Part shown: in pieces, positions 1 to 8,066 of the stretch
Layout: each line of letters starts with the position of its first letter
Numbering within the stretch: position 1 is the stretch's first letter
Assembly (NCBI RefSeq): GCF_042677865.1
Contig: NZ_JBHUDD010000053.1
Coordinates: 62,001-126,000 of the forward strand
Direction: 5' to 3'
Origin: Lutimaribacter salitolerans
GTDB taxonomy: Bacteria > Pseudomonadota > Alphaproteobacteria > Rhodobacterales > Rhodobacteraceae
Length of the DNA stretch: 64,000 bases
Made by a program: the position numbers and the translations under genes
The notes under the pieces: model-generated
Seen by the model: the letters and a program-made list of their open reading frames with translations, nothing else
Told to the model about the DNA's origin: nothing
The model's database searches: none

Positions 1-544
1 TCAACGGGCGCGTGACGGGGTGCGTGGCGTCGGAAATCAGGATGCGGCGGTGTTTCGGATGCGTGCCCATTTCACGCAGCACAGGGTCGTCTTGCATATC
101 GGCATCCTTGTCCATCGGCAGGGCCACCATCACGCCCTGCCCTGCGCGGTCCAGCCGCAATTCCATGCGCACCTTGTCGCCGCGGCTGACGCCCACCAGA
201 TGCGCCATCACCACCGGCCCGGCGTCCAGTTTCACCGATCCCATGCGCCACGGCAGACGCTCGCGGAAATACGGATCGGGCGAGGCATGGATGCGGGTTT
301 CGGCCTGCAAAACCCCATACGGATGCGTATCTTTCCAGGGCAGATCATCCGACAGGCACACATGACAGGCATCGCGTGGCGGGTATTGCACCGCGCCACA
401 CCCGGCACAGTGCTGCAAGGCGAACCGTCCCTGCGCCGCTGCCACCGCCAGCCCCAGAGCCGCGCGCGAGCGCATTTCGGGCGGCAGGGTCGGCACACGG
501 GTGCGGACCTGCGGATCTTTCTTTTTCGGGCGTTCCAGCGTCAT
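1..544 (-). CDS. Zn-ribbon / OB-fold (DUF35-type) protein, 3' end beyond the window, probable SDR fusion
   Basis: The start ATG (544-542) overlaps the thiolase stop codon as ATGA, so the two are translationally coupled; 181 codons lie in the window and no stop is reached. Four cysteines in CxxC pairs (C46/C49 and C60/C63) form the rubredoxin-like zinc ribbon of the DUF35 family, and an OB-fold-like beta-rich region follows. These proteins are usual partners of SCP2-type thiolases in CoA-thioester metabolism, as here. DUF35 proteins are normally 130-150 residues. This one continues, and its last visible residues (RRILISDATHPVTRPL) look like the first beta strand and dinucleotide loop of a short-chain dehydrogenase. 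A C-terminal SDR domain is therefore inferred but not seen. Confidence 0.8.
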   Translation of the reverse strand, partial: MTLERPKKKDPQVRTRVPTLPPEMRSRAALGLAVAAAQGRFALQHCAGCGAVQYPPRDACHVCLSDDLPWKDTHPYGVLQAETRIHASPDPYFRERLPWRMGSVKLDAGPVVMAHLVGVSRGDKVRMELRLDRAGQGVMVALPMDKDADMQDDPVLREMGTHPKHRRILISDATHPVTRPL

Positions 545-1707
545 GCCGCGCCCTCCAGTATCGCCACAGCGGAACAGACGCCGCGATCATAGTTGACCAT
601 GCCAAAGCCCGACACCATCGCCAGCCGTGCACCATCCACCTGCGTCGGCCCTGCACGGCCAGTCACCTGCCGGATCGCCTCGACCGTCCCCAGATAGCCG
701 CCGGCCGCACCCGCCTGCCCGACCGACAACTGCCCGCCGCTGGTGTTGTGTGGGAAATCGCCGGTCACGGTCAGATCATGCGCCCGCACGAACTCGGGCG
801 CCTGGCCCTTGGGGCAGAATCCCAGATCCTCGATCTGCATCATCGAGATGACGGGATAGTCGTCATAGGTTTGCAGCAGGTCCATATCCTGCGGCCCACA
901 CGCCGCTTGCGCATAGAGATCGTCGATATCCACCGCCCAGCCACCGCGCAACTGCACCGGATCGTCCGCATGGGCATTGTGCCGCTCGATACTGCCGCGC
1001 ATCCGGGCAAAGGGCAGGCCACGCTTGCGCGCCTCATCCTCGCGCATGACCAGAAACGCCTCGGCCCCGGCGCAGGGCATGACGCAATCGAACAACGCCA
1101 CGGGGTCCGAGATCATCCGCGCATTCAGGTACTCATCCAGCGTCAGCGGCTTTTTCATCAACGCATCTGGATTGCGCAGGGCGTTGGCCCGCTGCGCCAC
1201 GGCGATGCGGCCAAAATCGGCGCGGGTGGCGCCGTACTCGGCCATGTAGGCATCCATGATCAGGGCGAAAGTCGCATTCGGCCCGCCAAAGCCATAGCCA
1301 TAGGATGCATCCAGCGAGAACCGCGAAAAGGCCGACAAAAGCTGGCGGAAACTGTCGATCCGGTTGGCATCACCCGCCACGCAGGCCACGATATCGGCAT
1401 CACCCGCCTGCACCGCGCGGGCGGCGCGGCGCGCGGCCACGACGCCGCTGGCCCCGCCCATCGGGATGCTGTCCAGATAGCGCAGGGTCAGGCCCAGATG
1501 CTGGGTCAGCCCCACCGGCGTGTCGGGAAACAGGGTGAAGGAACTGACCGACAGCCCATCAATATCGCGCGGGGTCAGTCCGCCCGCCTGCAAGGTGCCG
1601 CGCAGGGCCCGGGCGATCCAATAGTGCGCGGTTTCATGGGCATAGCGCACGTAAGGCACCGTGAACGGGCAGGTCAGCACCACACCGTCATAGTAATGAG
1701 CGGTCAT
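541..1707 (-). CDS. Thiolase-fold protein (SCP2-thiolase-like)
   Basis: 388 residues. The thiolase fold is recognised from the GGASGVVAARRA nucleophile-elbow region and the C-terminal HNTSGGQLSVGQAG motif carrying the conserved histidine. The usual nucleophilic cysteine (as in CASG) is replaced by glycine in the N-terminal motif. This is typical of the lipid-transfer/SCP2-thiolase-like branch, which works with a DUF35 partner. The start overlaps the acyl-CoA synthetase stop (ATGA), and its own stop overlaps the DUF35 start. The reaction is not known: thiolytic or retro-aldol cleavage of a CoA ester made by the ligase next door is the natural guess. Confidence 0.85.
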   Translation of the reverse strand: MTAHYYDGVVLTCPFTVPYVRYAHETAHYWIARALRGTLQAGGLTPRDIDGLSVSSFTLFPDTPVGLTQHLGLTLRYLDSIPMGGASGVVAARRAARAVQAGDADIVACVAGDANRIDSFRQLLSAFSRFSLDASYGYGFGGPNATFALIMDAYMAEYGATRADFGRIAVAQRANALRNPDALMKKPLTLDEYLNARMISDPVALFDCVMPCAGAEAFLVMREDEARKRGLPFARMRGSIERHNAHADDPVQLRGGWAVDIDDLYAQAACGPQDMDLLQTYDDYPVISMMQIEDLGFCPKGQAPEFVRAHDLTVTGDFPHNTSGGQLSVGQAGAAGGYLGTVEAIRQVTGRAGPTQVDGARLAMVSGFGMVNYDRGVCSAVAILEGAA

Positions 1708-3305
1708 GCGGCACCGCGTTTCTTGAGATGGCGCAGGTCGATGGTGGCGGGATCATCCAGCAGGCCAGTGGCCATGGTTTTCAACTGCGCGCGCTGGACC
1801 TTCTGCGTGGCAGTCAGCGGCAGCGCCGCGACGAACGCAATGAAGCCGGGGGCCTTGTAATAGGCCAGTTGGGTCAGGCACCAGTCGGTGATGGATTGGG
1901 CCAGATCTGGCGTGGGATCGTCGGTCACGATGCAGGCGAACACCTCGTCCCCGCGCACGGGGTCGGGCACGGCGGTGACGGCGGCGGCGCGCACGGCGGG
2001 GTGGCGCATCAGCACCGATTCAACCTCGACCGCGGCGATGTTTTCGCCCGAGCGGCGGATCACGTTCTTTTTGCGATCGACAAAGAACACCGACCCGTCG
2101 GCCTCTTGCCGCACGATGTCGCCGGTGTGGAACCATCCGCCCTGCCATGCCTCGTCCGTGGCCTGCGGGTTCTTGTAATACGCGGCGAAAAACCCGCGGC
2201 GCGGGTCGTCGCCTGCATGGCGCACCAGAAGCTCACCGGGGGCACCGCTCGTGTCATTGCCAGCCTCATCCACAATAAGCAGATCCAGGTCCGGCCCCGG
2301 TTTGCCAAGGCAGCTTTCGCCCACCCGGCGCGGCATCTGGTTGGCGCAGATCACGGCACCCGCGCCGGTTTCGGTCATCGCCCAGGCCTCGACCAGCGGA
2401 AACCCGAACCGCGCCTCGAAATCTGCGTGCAGCTTGGGATCGACGCCCGCGCCAAATCCGAAACTGACCGTATGGTTGGTGTCTTCAGGGCTGGCTGGCA
2501 GACCCATCAGCATCGAGGGCATGACGCCCAGATAGTGCAGGCAGGTCGCGCGGCTGTCCTGCACGGATTGCCACCATGTGCGCGGGTGAAACCGGTCCAG
2601 CGCAATCAGACAGCCGCCCACGGCGATCATCGCCATCAGCGAATAGGCCATCGCGTTCATGTGAAAGATCGGCAACGGAGTGATCATCCGCTCACCATCG
2701 GTGGTCAGTTCGCACAGCCCGCCCGCGTCGGCATACCAGCGCCCAGCCATCAGGAAATACGCGTTGGGCAGCACGCAGCCCTTGGGCTGGCCGGTGGTGC
2801 CGCTGGTGTACAGCATCGCGGCCTCGTTCCGCGCCAGCTGCGCCCCGTCGCGCGGGCGCGGCAGGGGGGCATCGGGCGTGATCGCGGGCATGTCCACGCC
2901 CGCCGCCTGCGCGGCCTGCATCAGGTCATCCACGCGGGTGGGGATACAGACCGCCAGCGCGGGTTCGGCGTGCCCCACCATATACGACAGTTCGGCCGCG
3001 CGCAGATCGGGGTTGACCGGCACGATGGAGGCCCCCAGCCGGTTCAGCGCCAGAAACCACAGGAAGAACGCAGGCCGGTTTTCCAGCAGCACCATCACCC
3101 GATGCCCCGCGCCATAGCCCGCCGCCGCCAGCCGGTCGGCCAGCGCATCGACCTGTGCTGCGGCCATGGCATAGCGTATGCTGCCCGCCTCGATCCCGTA
3201 GATGTCGGCAGTTTCCGGCAATACCGCCAGCATGTCGCGATCCGGCCAGCGCGCGGCACTGGCGGCAAAGGCCGCGTAGACGTTGGGACAATCGGGGGCG
3301 ATCAT
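1704..3305 (-). CDS. Acyl-CoA synthetase (AMP-forming, class I adenylate-forming)
   Basis: 533 residues. It carries the P-loop-like AMP-binding motif LYTSGTTGQPKG, the WAMTETGAG motif, TGDIVRQ, and the C-terminal lysine region KVQRAQLK, so it should be catalytically complete. It activates a carboxylic acid to its CoA thioester in the cytoplasm. Its ATG overlaps the dioxygenase beta-subunit stop, putting it fourth in the reductase / alpha / beta / ligase / thiolase / DUF35 operon. The substrate cannot be read from sequence. The neighbouring oxygenase and TRAP system suggest an imported organic acid. Confidence 0.9.
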   Translation of the reverse strand: MIAPDCPNVYAAFAASAARWPDRDMLAVLPETADIYGIEAGSIRYAMAAAQVDALADRLAAAGYGAGHRVMVLLENRPAFFLWFLALNRLGASIVPVNPDLRAAELSYMVGHAEPALAVCIPTRVDDLMQAAQAAGVDMPAITPDAPLPRPRDGAQLARNEAAMLYTSGTTGQPKGCVLPNAYFLMAGRWYADAGGLCELTTDGERMITPLPIFHMNAMAYSLMAMIAVGGCLIALDRFHPRTWWQSVQDSRATCLHYLGVMPSMLMGLPASPEDTNHTVSFGFGAGVDPKLHADFEARFGFPLVEAWAMTETGAGAVICANQMPRRVGESCLGKPGPDLDLLIVDEAGNDTSGAPGELLVRHAGDDPRRGFFAAYYKNPQATDEAWQGGWFHTGDIVRQEADGSVFFVDRKKNVIRRSGENIAAVEVESVLMRHPAVRAAAVTAVPDPVRGDEVFACIVTDDPTPDLAQSITDWCLTQLAYYKAPGFIAFVAALPLTATQKVQRAQLKTMATGLLDDPATIDLRHLKKRGAA

Positions 3306-3781
3306 GGCAGCAACTGGATATTGCCGAAGGCCGCATCGGAGTTCAGCAGGTCCACCCTTTTGTTGGCAATCCGCAGCGCGCCATCCAGCAGCCGCAACTC
3401 ATGCGTGGCGGTCAGCGCCAGCAGGAACTGATCGTCCAGCCGGGTTTCGACGTAATGCATGCTGGTGTTGGTGACATAGCGCCCGGCGTCATGGTCCATC
3501 TCGTCCACGAACGGGCGCTGGATCACGTGGTGACAGCGGCTTTTGGGTTTCTGGCTGAAGGTGCGTGCGCCGGTCAGGCGCTGGACCCGCAGGCGCAGCA
3601 TGAACATATCCTCATACAGCAGCGAGGTCACATGCAGCGGATCGGTCTGTTTCCAGTCCAGAGGCATCCAGTAATGGCCATCCTCCAGCCACAGCGCCAG
3701 CCATTCATCAAACCGACCCTCGTCCAGCATCCGGGCCTCGGCATAGATGAAATCGATCACGTCATCGCGGGTGATGGTCAT
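3302..3781 (-). CDS. Aromatic-ring-hydroxylating dioxygenase, beta (small) subunit
   Basis: 159 residues, normal for the family. The N-terminal DVIDFIYAEARMLDEGRFDEWLALWLEDGHYWMPL pattern (quoted in pieces: FIYAEARMLDEGRFDEWLAL, then a DGHYWMP turn) is characteristic of the NTF2-like beta subunits of Rieske non-heme iron oxygenases. It has a structural role in an alpha3beta3 complex with the upstream alpha subunit. It starts inside the alpha-subunit stop codon (ATGA overlap) and ends inside the start of the acyl-CoA synthetase. Confidence 0.92.
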   Translation of the reverse strand: MTITRDDVIDFIYAEARMLDEGRFDEWLALWLEDGHYWMPLDWKQTDPLHVTSLLYEDMFMLRLRVQRLTGARTFSQKPKSRCHHVIQRPFVDEMDHDAGRYVTNTSMHYVETRLDDQFLLALTATHELRLLDGALRIANKRVDLLNSDAAFGNIQLLP

Positions 3782-5118
3782 TCCGCCGCCTCCTGCTGGC
3801 CCATGTCGGCGGTCATGAACTTGACCCAGGCGTGGAACTGGTTGCGCATCTGGCGTTCGGTGGTGCCGTTCTCGACGCGGGTCTCGTCGAAATCCTCGTC
3901 CTCTTCATACAGGCGCTGGATGTTGACCCATTCCATGCCGTCGGCATGCAGGCCTTCCTGGGCGCGCTCGTACATTTCCAGATCGTCATGGCCCACGATC
4001 GAGGTGGGCGCGTTGATCATCCGGTTGTACATCGCCGTGCGCGCCAGCAATTCATCCGGCGCATCGACCAGCCGGTAGATGTAGCTTTCCACCAGCGTCT
4101 TGTCGGCGGCCAGCGGGATGAACACGCGCAACTGCTGGATCGGCCCCTTGATCATGATGTTGGGGAAATAGACCGTGTTGTGCCGGTTCTCGCCCAGGAT
4201 CGCCTTGGCCTTCTCGGCGCCATAGGTGTCGCTCAGCGCCTCGAAATAGCCCGGAATGGCAGAGTAGTTCGAATGGATCGAGTGATTGACCCCGGTGTGC
4301 CCGTGCCCGTTGGGCCAGGTCCGTATCCCCATGTTTTCAAAGAACTCATAGGGCGACATGAAGGGGGCGATGATCTCCATCGCGGGGGGCTTTGGGTCAT
4401 CCTCGGAATAACCCATCTCTTTCCAGATCTGCACCGCCGTGCCTGCGCTGCTTTCATGGGCCACCATCGGATGACAGGTATCGGTCTGGTTCTCGGCCAG
4501 CATTTTCCAGTTGCACTGATGCATGTAACGCAACGGCGGGCCTGCGACCTCGAGCCGCCCCGCCGGGGAGCGATCCACCATGTTGTCGAGAGAGGACAGG
4601 CTGTCGCCAAAGAAGTCATCAAACGAAATCCCCTCCTCGGCCAGCCGCGCAAAGACGAAACCGCGATGATTGTGCACCGCGCCCACGGCTTTCATCCCCT
4701 GACCGCTTTGCGATTGGTCCAGCCCGGTGCCCTCGTATCCCTTTTTCAGGGGGATCGCCAAAAGGCAGCCATCGGTCTTGAAAGACCACGCGTGATAGGG
4801 GCAGCGAAAGAACTTGCCGGTGTTGCCGGTGCGGTCGATGGCGATCTTGGTGCCCTTGTGCGGGCAGCGGTTGTAGAGCACCTTGATCTCGTTATCGGTG
4901 TGGCGCACCATGATCACCGGCTGATCCCCGATCTGCGTGGTGAAATAATCGCCCTTGTTCGGGACCTGGCTGTCATGGCCCACGAACACCCAAGCGTTGG
5001 CGAACAGGTGCTTCATCTCCAGCCGAAAAACCTCGGCGTCGATGTAGACATCGCGGTGCACCTCGCGGCCGCGCACAAGGGCTGCGACAGCAGCGGGGTT
5101 GTCGGTGTAACGTGTCAT
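3778..5118 (-). CDS. Rieske non-heme iron oxygenase, alpha (large) subunit
   Basis: 446 residues. The Rieske [2Fe-2S] ligands are C85, H87, C106 and H109 (CPH and CPYH motifs). The mononuclear iron ligands are D213, H216 and H221 in ENQTDTCHPMVAH, with a further acidic ligand likely in the HDDLEMYERAQ region near residue 380. It is the catalytic subunit that hydroxylates an aromatic or cyclic substrate using electrons from the reductase encoded just upstream. It is second in a six-gene overlapping operon. The substrate is unknown: the ligase, thiolase and P450 around it fit a cyclic carboxylic acid, but no close experimentally known homologue is recognised by eye. Confidence 0.93.
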   Translation of the reverse strand: MTRYTDNPAAVAALVRGREVHRDVYIDAEVFRLEMKHLFANAWVFVGHDSQVPNKGDYFTTQIGDQPVIMVRHTDNEIKVLYNRCPHKGTKIAIDRTGNTGKFFRCPYHAWSFKTDGCLLAIPLKKGYEGTGLDQSQSGQGMKAVGAVHNHRGFVFARLAEEGISFDDFFGDSLSSLDNMVDRSPAGRLEVAGPPLRYMHQCNWKMLAENQTDTCHPMVAHESSAGTAVQIWKEMGYSEDDPKPPAMEIIAPFMSPYEFFENMGIRTWPNGHGHTGVNHSIHSNYSAIPGYFEALSDTYGAEKAKAILGENRHNTVYFPNIMIKGPIQQLRVFIPLAADKTLVESYIYRLVDAPDELLARTAMYNRMINAPTSIVGHDDLEMYERAQEGLHADGMEWVNIQRLYEEDEDFDETRVENGTTERQMRNQFHAWVKFMTADMGQQEAAE

Positions 5119-5129
5119 CTTGGTCTCCC

Positions 5130-6071
5130 TTACAGGTCCAGAACCAGCCGGGCCGATCTGGCGCGGCTGACGCAGATTTGCATGACCTTGCCTTCGGACC
5201 TTTCGGCATCCGACAGGACCACGTCGCGGTGATCAGGGGTTCCGGAAATCACGTCGGTCTGGCAGATGCCGCAATCGCCGCGCTGGCAATCATAGATCAG
5301 ATCGTGACCGGCGGCTTCCAGCGCCTGAATGATGCTTTGATCGGGGGGCACGGTGATCACCTTGCCGCTGCTGGCAATTTCGACCTCGAAGGCGGTGTCG
5401 CCCGCGGCCTGCGCCGCGTTGTCGAACAGCTCGACATGCACGCGGTCCGCCGGAATACCCGCTGTTGCAGCCTTGGCGCGGGCAGCGTCGATCATGCCGC
5501 GCGGACCGCAGATATAAAGATGCCCCGCCCCCAACGCGCCGATCACTGCGTCCAGATCCAGCGCGCTGCTGTCATCGTCGCAATGGATGTGCAGGGCATC
5601 GCCCAGACTGTCGGCCAGATCGTCGGCAAAGGCCATCATCCCACGGCTGCGCCCGGCATAGTGCAGCGTGACCGGCGTGCCCGCCGCGCGCAGCGCGTGC
5701 GCCATCGAGATCATCGGCGTGATACCGATCCCGCCTGCCAGCAGCACCGCAGGGGCATCGGGCGTGACGGGGAAATCGCATTTGGGCGGGGTCACTGCAA
5801 TTTCGTCGCCCTCGGTCAGCGCATGCATGTGGCGCGACCCGCCGGTGCCGTCCTCTTCGCGTTGCACGGCGATCGTATAGGCCGCGCCGCTGCGCGTGTC
5901 GTCCCATGCGATCAGCGAATAGGCCCGGTCACCCCCCGGCACCTCCACGCGAATATGCGCGCCCGCGTCCCACACGGGCAGGTCCGCGCTGTCAGGGGCG
6001 GTCAGGGTGAATTCCGAAATCCGGTCTGTCAGCGGGCGAATGCGCGCGATGCGCAGCTTGCTTTGGGTCAT
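5130..6071 (-). CDS. PDR/VanB-type oxidoreductase (FMN/NADH ferredoxin reductase)
   Basis: 313 residues in the phthalate-dioxygenase-reductase order: FMN-binding barrel (RAYSLI near residue 45), NAD-binding domain with GGIGITPMISMAHAL, and a C-terminal plant-type [2Fe-2S] domain with cysteines at about 262, 267, 270 (CQRGDCGIC) and 300. It passes electrons from NADH to the Rieske oxygenase encoded 11 bp downstream. It is the first gene of the minus-strand catabolic operon and is divergent from the MarR gene. The palindrome at 6092-6107 lies only about 20 bp upstream of its start, well placed for repression. Confidence 0.93.
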   Translation of the reverse strand: MTQSKLRIARIRPLTDRISEFTLTAPDSADLPVWDAGAHIRVEVPGGDRAYSLIAWDDTRSGAAYTIAVQREEDGTGGSRHMHALTEGDEIAVTPPKCDFPVTPDAPAVLLAGGIGITPMISMAHALRAAGTPVTLHYAGRSRGMMAFADDLADSLGDALHIHCDDDSSALDLDAVIGALGAGHLYICGPRGMIDAARAKAATAGIPADRVHVELFDNAAQAAGDTAFEVEIASSGKVITVPPDQSIIQALEAAGHDLIYDCQRGDCGICQTDVISGTPDHRDVVLSDAERSEGKVMQICVSRARSARLVLDL

Positions 6072-6091
6072 GTTGGTCTCCGTTCAAATAA

Positions 6092-6107
6092 ATATGAATT
6101 TTCATAT
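6092..6107. promoter_or_regulatory. Palindromic operator ATATGAATTTTCATAT (copy 1)
   Basis: A perfect 7-bp inverted repeat (ATATGAA / TTCATAT) separated by TT in the divergent region between the reductase gene and the MarR gene. The form fits a MarR-dimer site, and its position between the two divergent starts suggests autoregulation and control of the oxygenase operon. A 14/16 match lies at 8004-8019. Confidence 0.65.
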
Positions 6108-6211
6108 AAAATCGGTCAAGACTTTTCTTTGGCAGGTCCGCCAGGCCGGTTTACGTTGACTTTCCGGGCATTTCCCGGCTTTTCAAAGGCCCGCGACACG
6201 AAAGGCCGAAC

Positions 6212-6679
6212 ATGCCGCAGACGACCGATACCGATGATGCCACGACCGACGGATTCGTTTCGGATTACCTGCTGTACCTTCTGGCCGCCGCGTCCGAATC
6301 TGCCAGCGCGCAGTTCCACGACTATGTGCGCAGCCACGGGTTGCGCGTGCCGGAATGGCGGGTGCTGGCCTGGCTGCATGACCGCGACGGCGAGATGATC
6401 ACCCGGCTGGCGCGCGTGTCACTGTTCGAACAGTCGCGCCTGACCAAGATCATCATCCAGATGGAAGAGCGCGGGCTTGTCACCCGCGCCGGAGATGCGC
6501 AGGATCGTCGCCGTGTGCGGGTTTGGCTGACCGATGCGGGCCGCGCCCTTGCACAACGGCTGGTCAGGGATGCGCGCGCGCACGAATCCGGTTTGCTGGA
6601 CAAGCTGGAGGGCGGCGATGCCGCGCGGCTGAAACAGGCGCTGTCGGCCTTGCTGAAGGCGCTGGAGCCCGACGCCTAA
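6212..6679 (+). CDS. MarR-family transcriptional regulator
   Basis: 155 residues with a winged helix-turn-helix: LARVSLFEQSRLTKIIIQMEERGLVTR recognition region (residues about 70-97; pieces LARVSLFEQSRLTK and QMEERGLVTR) followed by the wing DAQDRRRVRVWLTDAGR typical of MarR. It is divergent from the oxygenase operon and converges on, and overlaps by 4 bp, the end of the P450 gene. Likely a repressor relieved by a pathway ligand or CoA ester, acting at 6092-6107 and probably also at 8004-8019. Confidence 0.9.
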   Translation: MPQTTDTDDATTDGFVSDYLLYLLAAASESASAQFHDYVRSHGLRVPEWRVLAWLHDRDGEMITRLARVSLFEQSRLTKIIIQMEERGLVTRAGDAQDRRRVRVWLTDAGRALAQRLVRDARAHESGLLDKLEGGDAARLKQALSALLKALEPDA

Positions 6680-7899
6680 GCCATCACCGCAGGCAGGCAC
6701 GCATAGCCGCGAAACCGCATCCGCCCGCCCAGGGCGCGCCCCGGCAGGATGCGGTAGTCGGGAAAGCGTTCCAGCAGCCGCGCGATGGCGATCTTGCCCT
6801 CCAGCCGCGCCAGCGTCAGCCCCACGCAGACATGCGGCCCGCCCGCAAAGGCCAGGTGCCGGTTGGGCTTGCGCGTGATGTCGAACCGATCCGGCGCGTC
6901 GAACACGGCCCCGTCGCGGTTGGCGGCCGCGATCACCAGATGCAGGTTGGTGCCCGAAGGTATGCGCAGATCGTCGAATGTGACCTCGGCGGTGGTTTCG
7001 CGATTGCCCAACTGATTGGGCGAGGCGCATCGCAGCATTTCCTCGACCGCCGGGGCGATCAGGGTCGGATCGTCCAGCAGGCGCTCCTTTTGGTCAGGGT
7101 GATCGTGCAACAGGGCCAGTCCGTTTCCGATCAGGTTGGTGGTGGTTTCGTGGCCAGCGTTCAGGATGAAGATGCAGTTTTGCAGCAGTTCGACCTCGCT
7201 CAGTTGCCCGTCCGCGCCCTCGCCCCGGATCAGGCGGGTCAGCACGTCAATCTCGGGGTCGCCGGGATTGGCGCGGCGGCGGGCGACAAGATCCTGCAGA
7301 TAGGCCTTGAAGGCGGTCACGCTGTCATGGCCGCGCTGCAATTGCGCGTCAGTCAGGGTGGGTTCAAGCGCGCCAAGGATCGCCAGCGACCAGTCGCGCA
7401 GCGGTCCCCGCTCGTCCATCGGCACGTCCAGCAGGTTGCCGATGATCTGGATCGGAATCGAACTGGCGAAATCCTCGATCAGGTCCACCTCGCGCTTGTC
7501 CGCCATCGCGTCCAGCAGGTGATCGACGGTCGCCCTCAATCCCGGCTCCATCCGGGCAATCGCACGCGGGGTCAGCGCCGAGGTCATGATCTTGCGCACC
7601 CGCGTGTGCAGCGGCGGATCGTTGAACACCAGCGACGTGGTGTGATGCTCGTAGAGCGGGCTGCCGGGCCCATATTTGGGCGCAAACGCGGCCTTCTTGT
7701 CCGAGGAATACAGCGTCGTGTCCTTGTACACACGCTCAAGATCGGCGTGACGCGTCAGGATCACGGAACCGTCGGGCTGCGACAGGACCGGCGCATGGGT
7801 CAGGAGCGCATCATACCACGGAAACGGGTTATCCACGAACCCCGGCGGCGGCGCGGCCAGATCAAAGGCGCGCGCCTGATTGGCGGTGATGGCTGTCAT
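6676..7899 (-). CDS. Cytochrome P450
   Basis: 407 residues when started at the ATG at 7899-7897, which has a good ribosome site (GGGAGGGGA) 6-7 nt upstream. An in-frame extension to 8046 has no such site. The I-helix oxygen-activation motif is NAGHETT, the heme loop is FAGGPHVCVG with the cysteine thiolate at about C358, and an ExxR-type K helix (EEMLRC) precedes it. It is a soluble bacterial class I P450 that needs a separate ferredoxin and reductase; no ferredoxin gene is next to it. It is divergent from the TRAP substrate-binding gene and shares the upstream region holding the second MarR-type palindrome. Confidence 0.93.
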   Translation of the reverse strand: MTAITANQARAFDLAAPPPGFVDNPFPWYDALLTHAPVLSQPDGSVILTRHADLERVYKDTTLYSSDKKAAFAPKYGPGSPLYEHHTTSLVFNDPPLHTRVRKIMTSALTPRAIARMEPGLRATVDHLLDAMADKREVDLIEDFASSIPIQIIGNLLDVPMDERGPLRDWSLAILGALEPTLTDAQLQRGHDSVTAFKAYLQDLVARRRANPGDPEIDVLTRLIRGEGADGQLSEVELLQNCIFILNAGHETTTNLIGNGLALLHDHPDQKERLLDDPTLIAPAVEEMLRCASPNQLGNRETTAEVTFDDLRIPSGTNLHLVIAAANRDGAVFDAPDRFDITRKPNRHLAFAGGPHVCVGLTLARLEGKIAIARLLERFPDYRILPGRALGGRMRFRGYACLPAVMA

Positions 7900-8003
7900 G
7901 CGGTGTCCCCTCCCAGGTATGGCCAAGCAAATCCTTGACAGAAAAACCGACCGTATGGTCAGCTTTGCAGAATACAGGTTCACAAACCAGTGATTCTGTG
8001 GAT

Positions 8004-8019
8004 ATATGAAATTGCATAT
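8004..8019. promoter_or_regulatory. Palindromic operator ATATGAAATTGCATAT (copy 2)
   Basis: It matches the site at 6092-6107 in 14 of 16 positions, and lies 48 bp upstream of the TRAP dctP start in the P450/dctP divergent region. This places the P450 and the transporter in the same presumed MarR regulon as the dioxygenase operon. A separate GACC-N4-GGTC dyad (7947-7958) in the same region might serve a TetR-type regulator, but this is weaker. Confidence 0.6.
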
Positions 8020-8066
8020 AATTGCCGGGCGCAAGCGATCCGGCACGCCAACAGGGAGGAAACAGA

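Noticed and set aside
1728..3431. A 567-codon plus-strand frame opposite the acyl-CoA synthetase
   Set aside because: Same effect: the minus-strand protein has the complete AMP-binding motifs and fits an overlapping operon; the other is a shadow with low-complexity His/Gly/Arg sequence.
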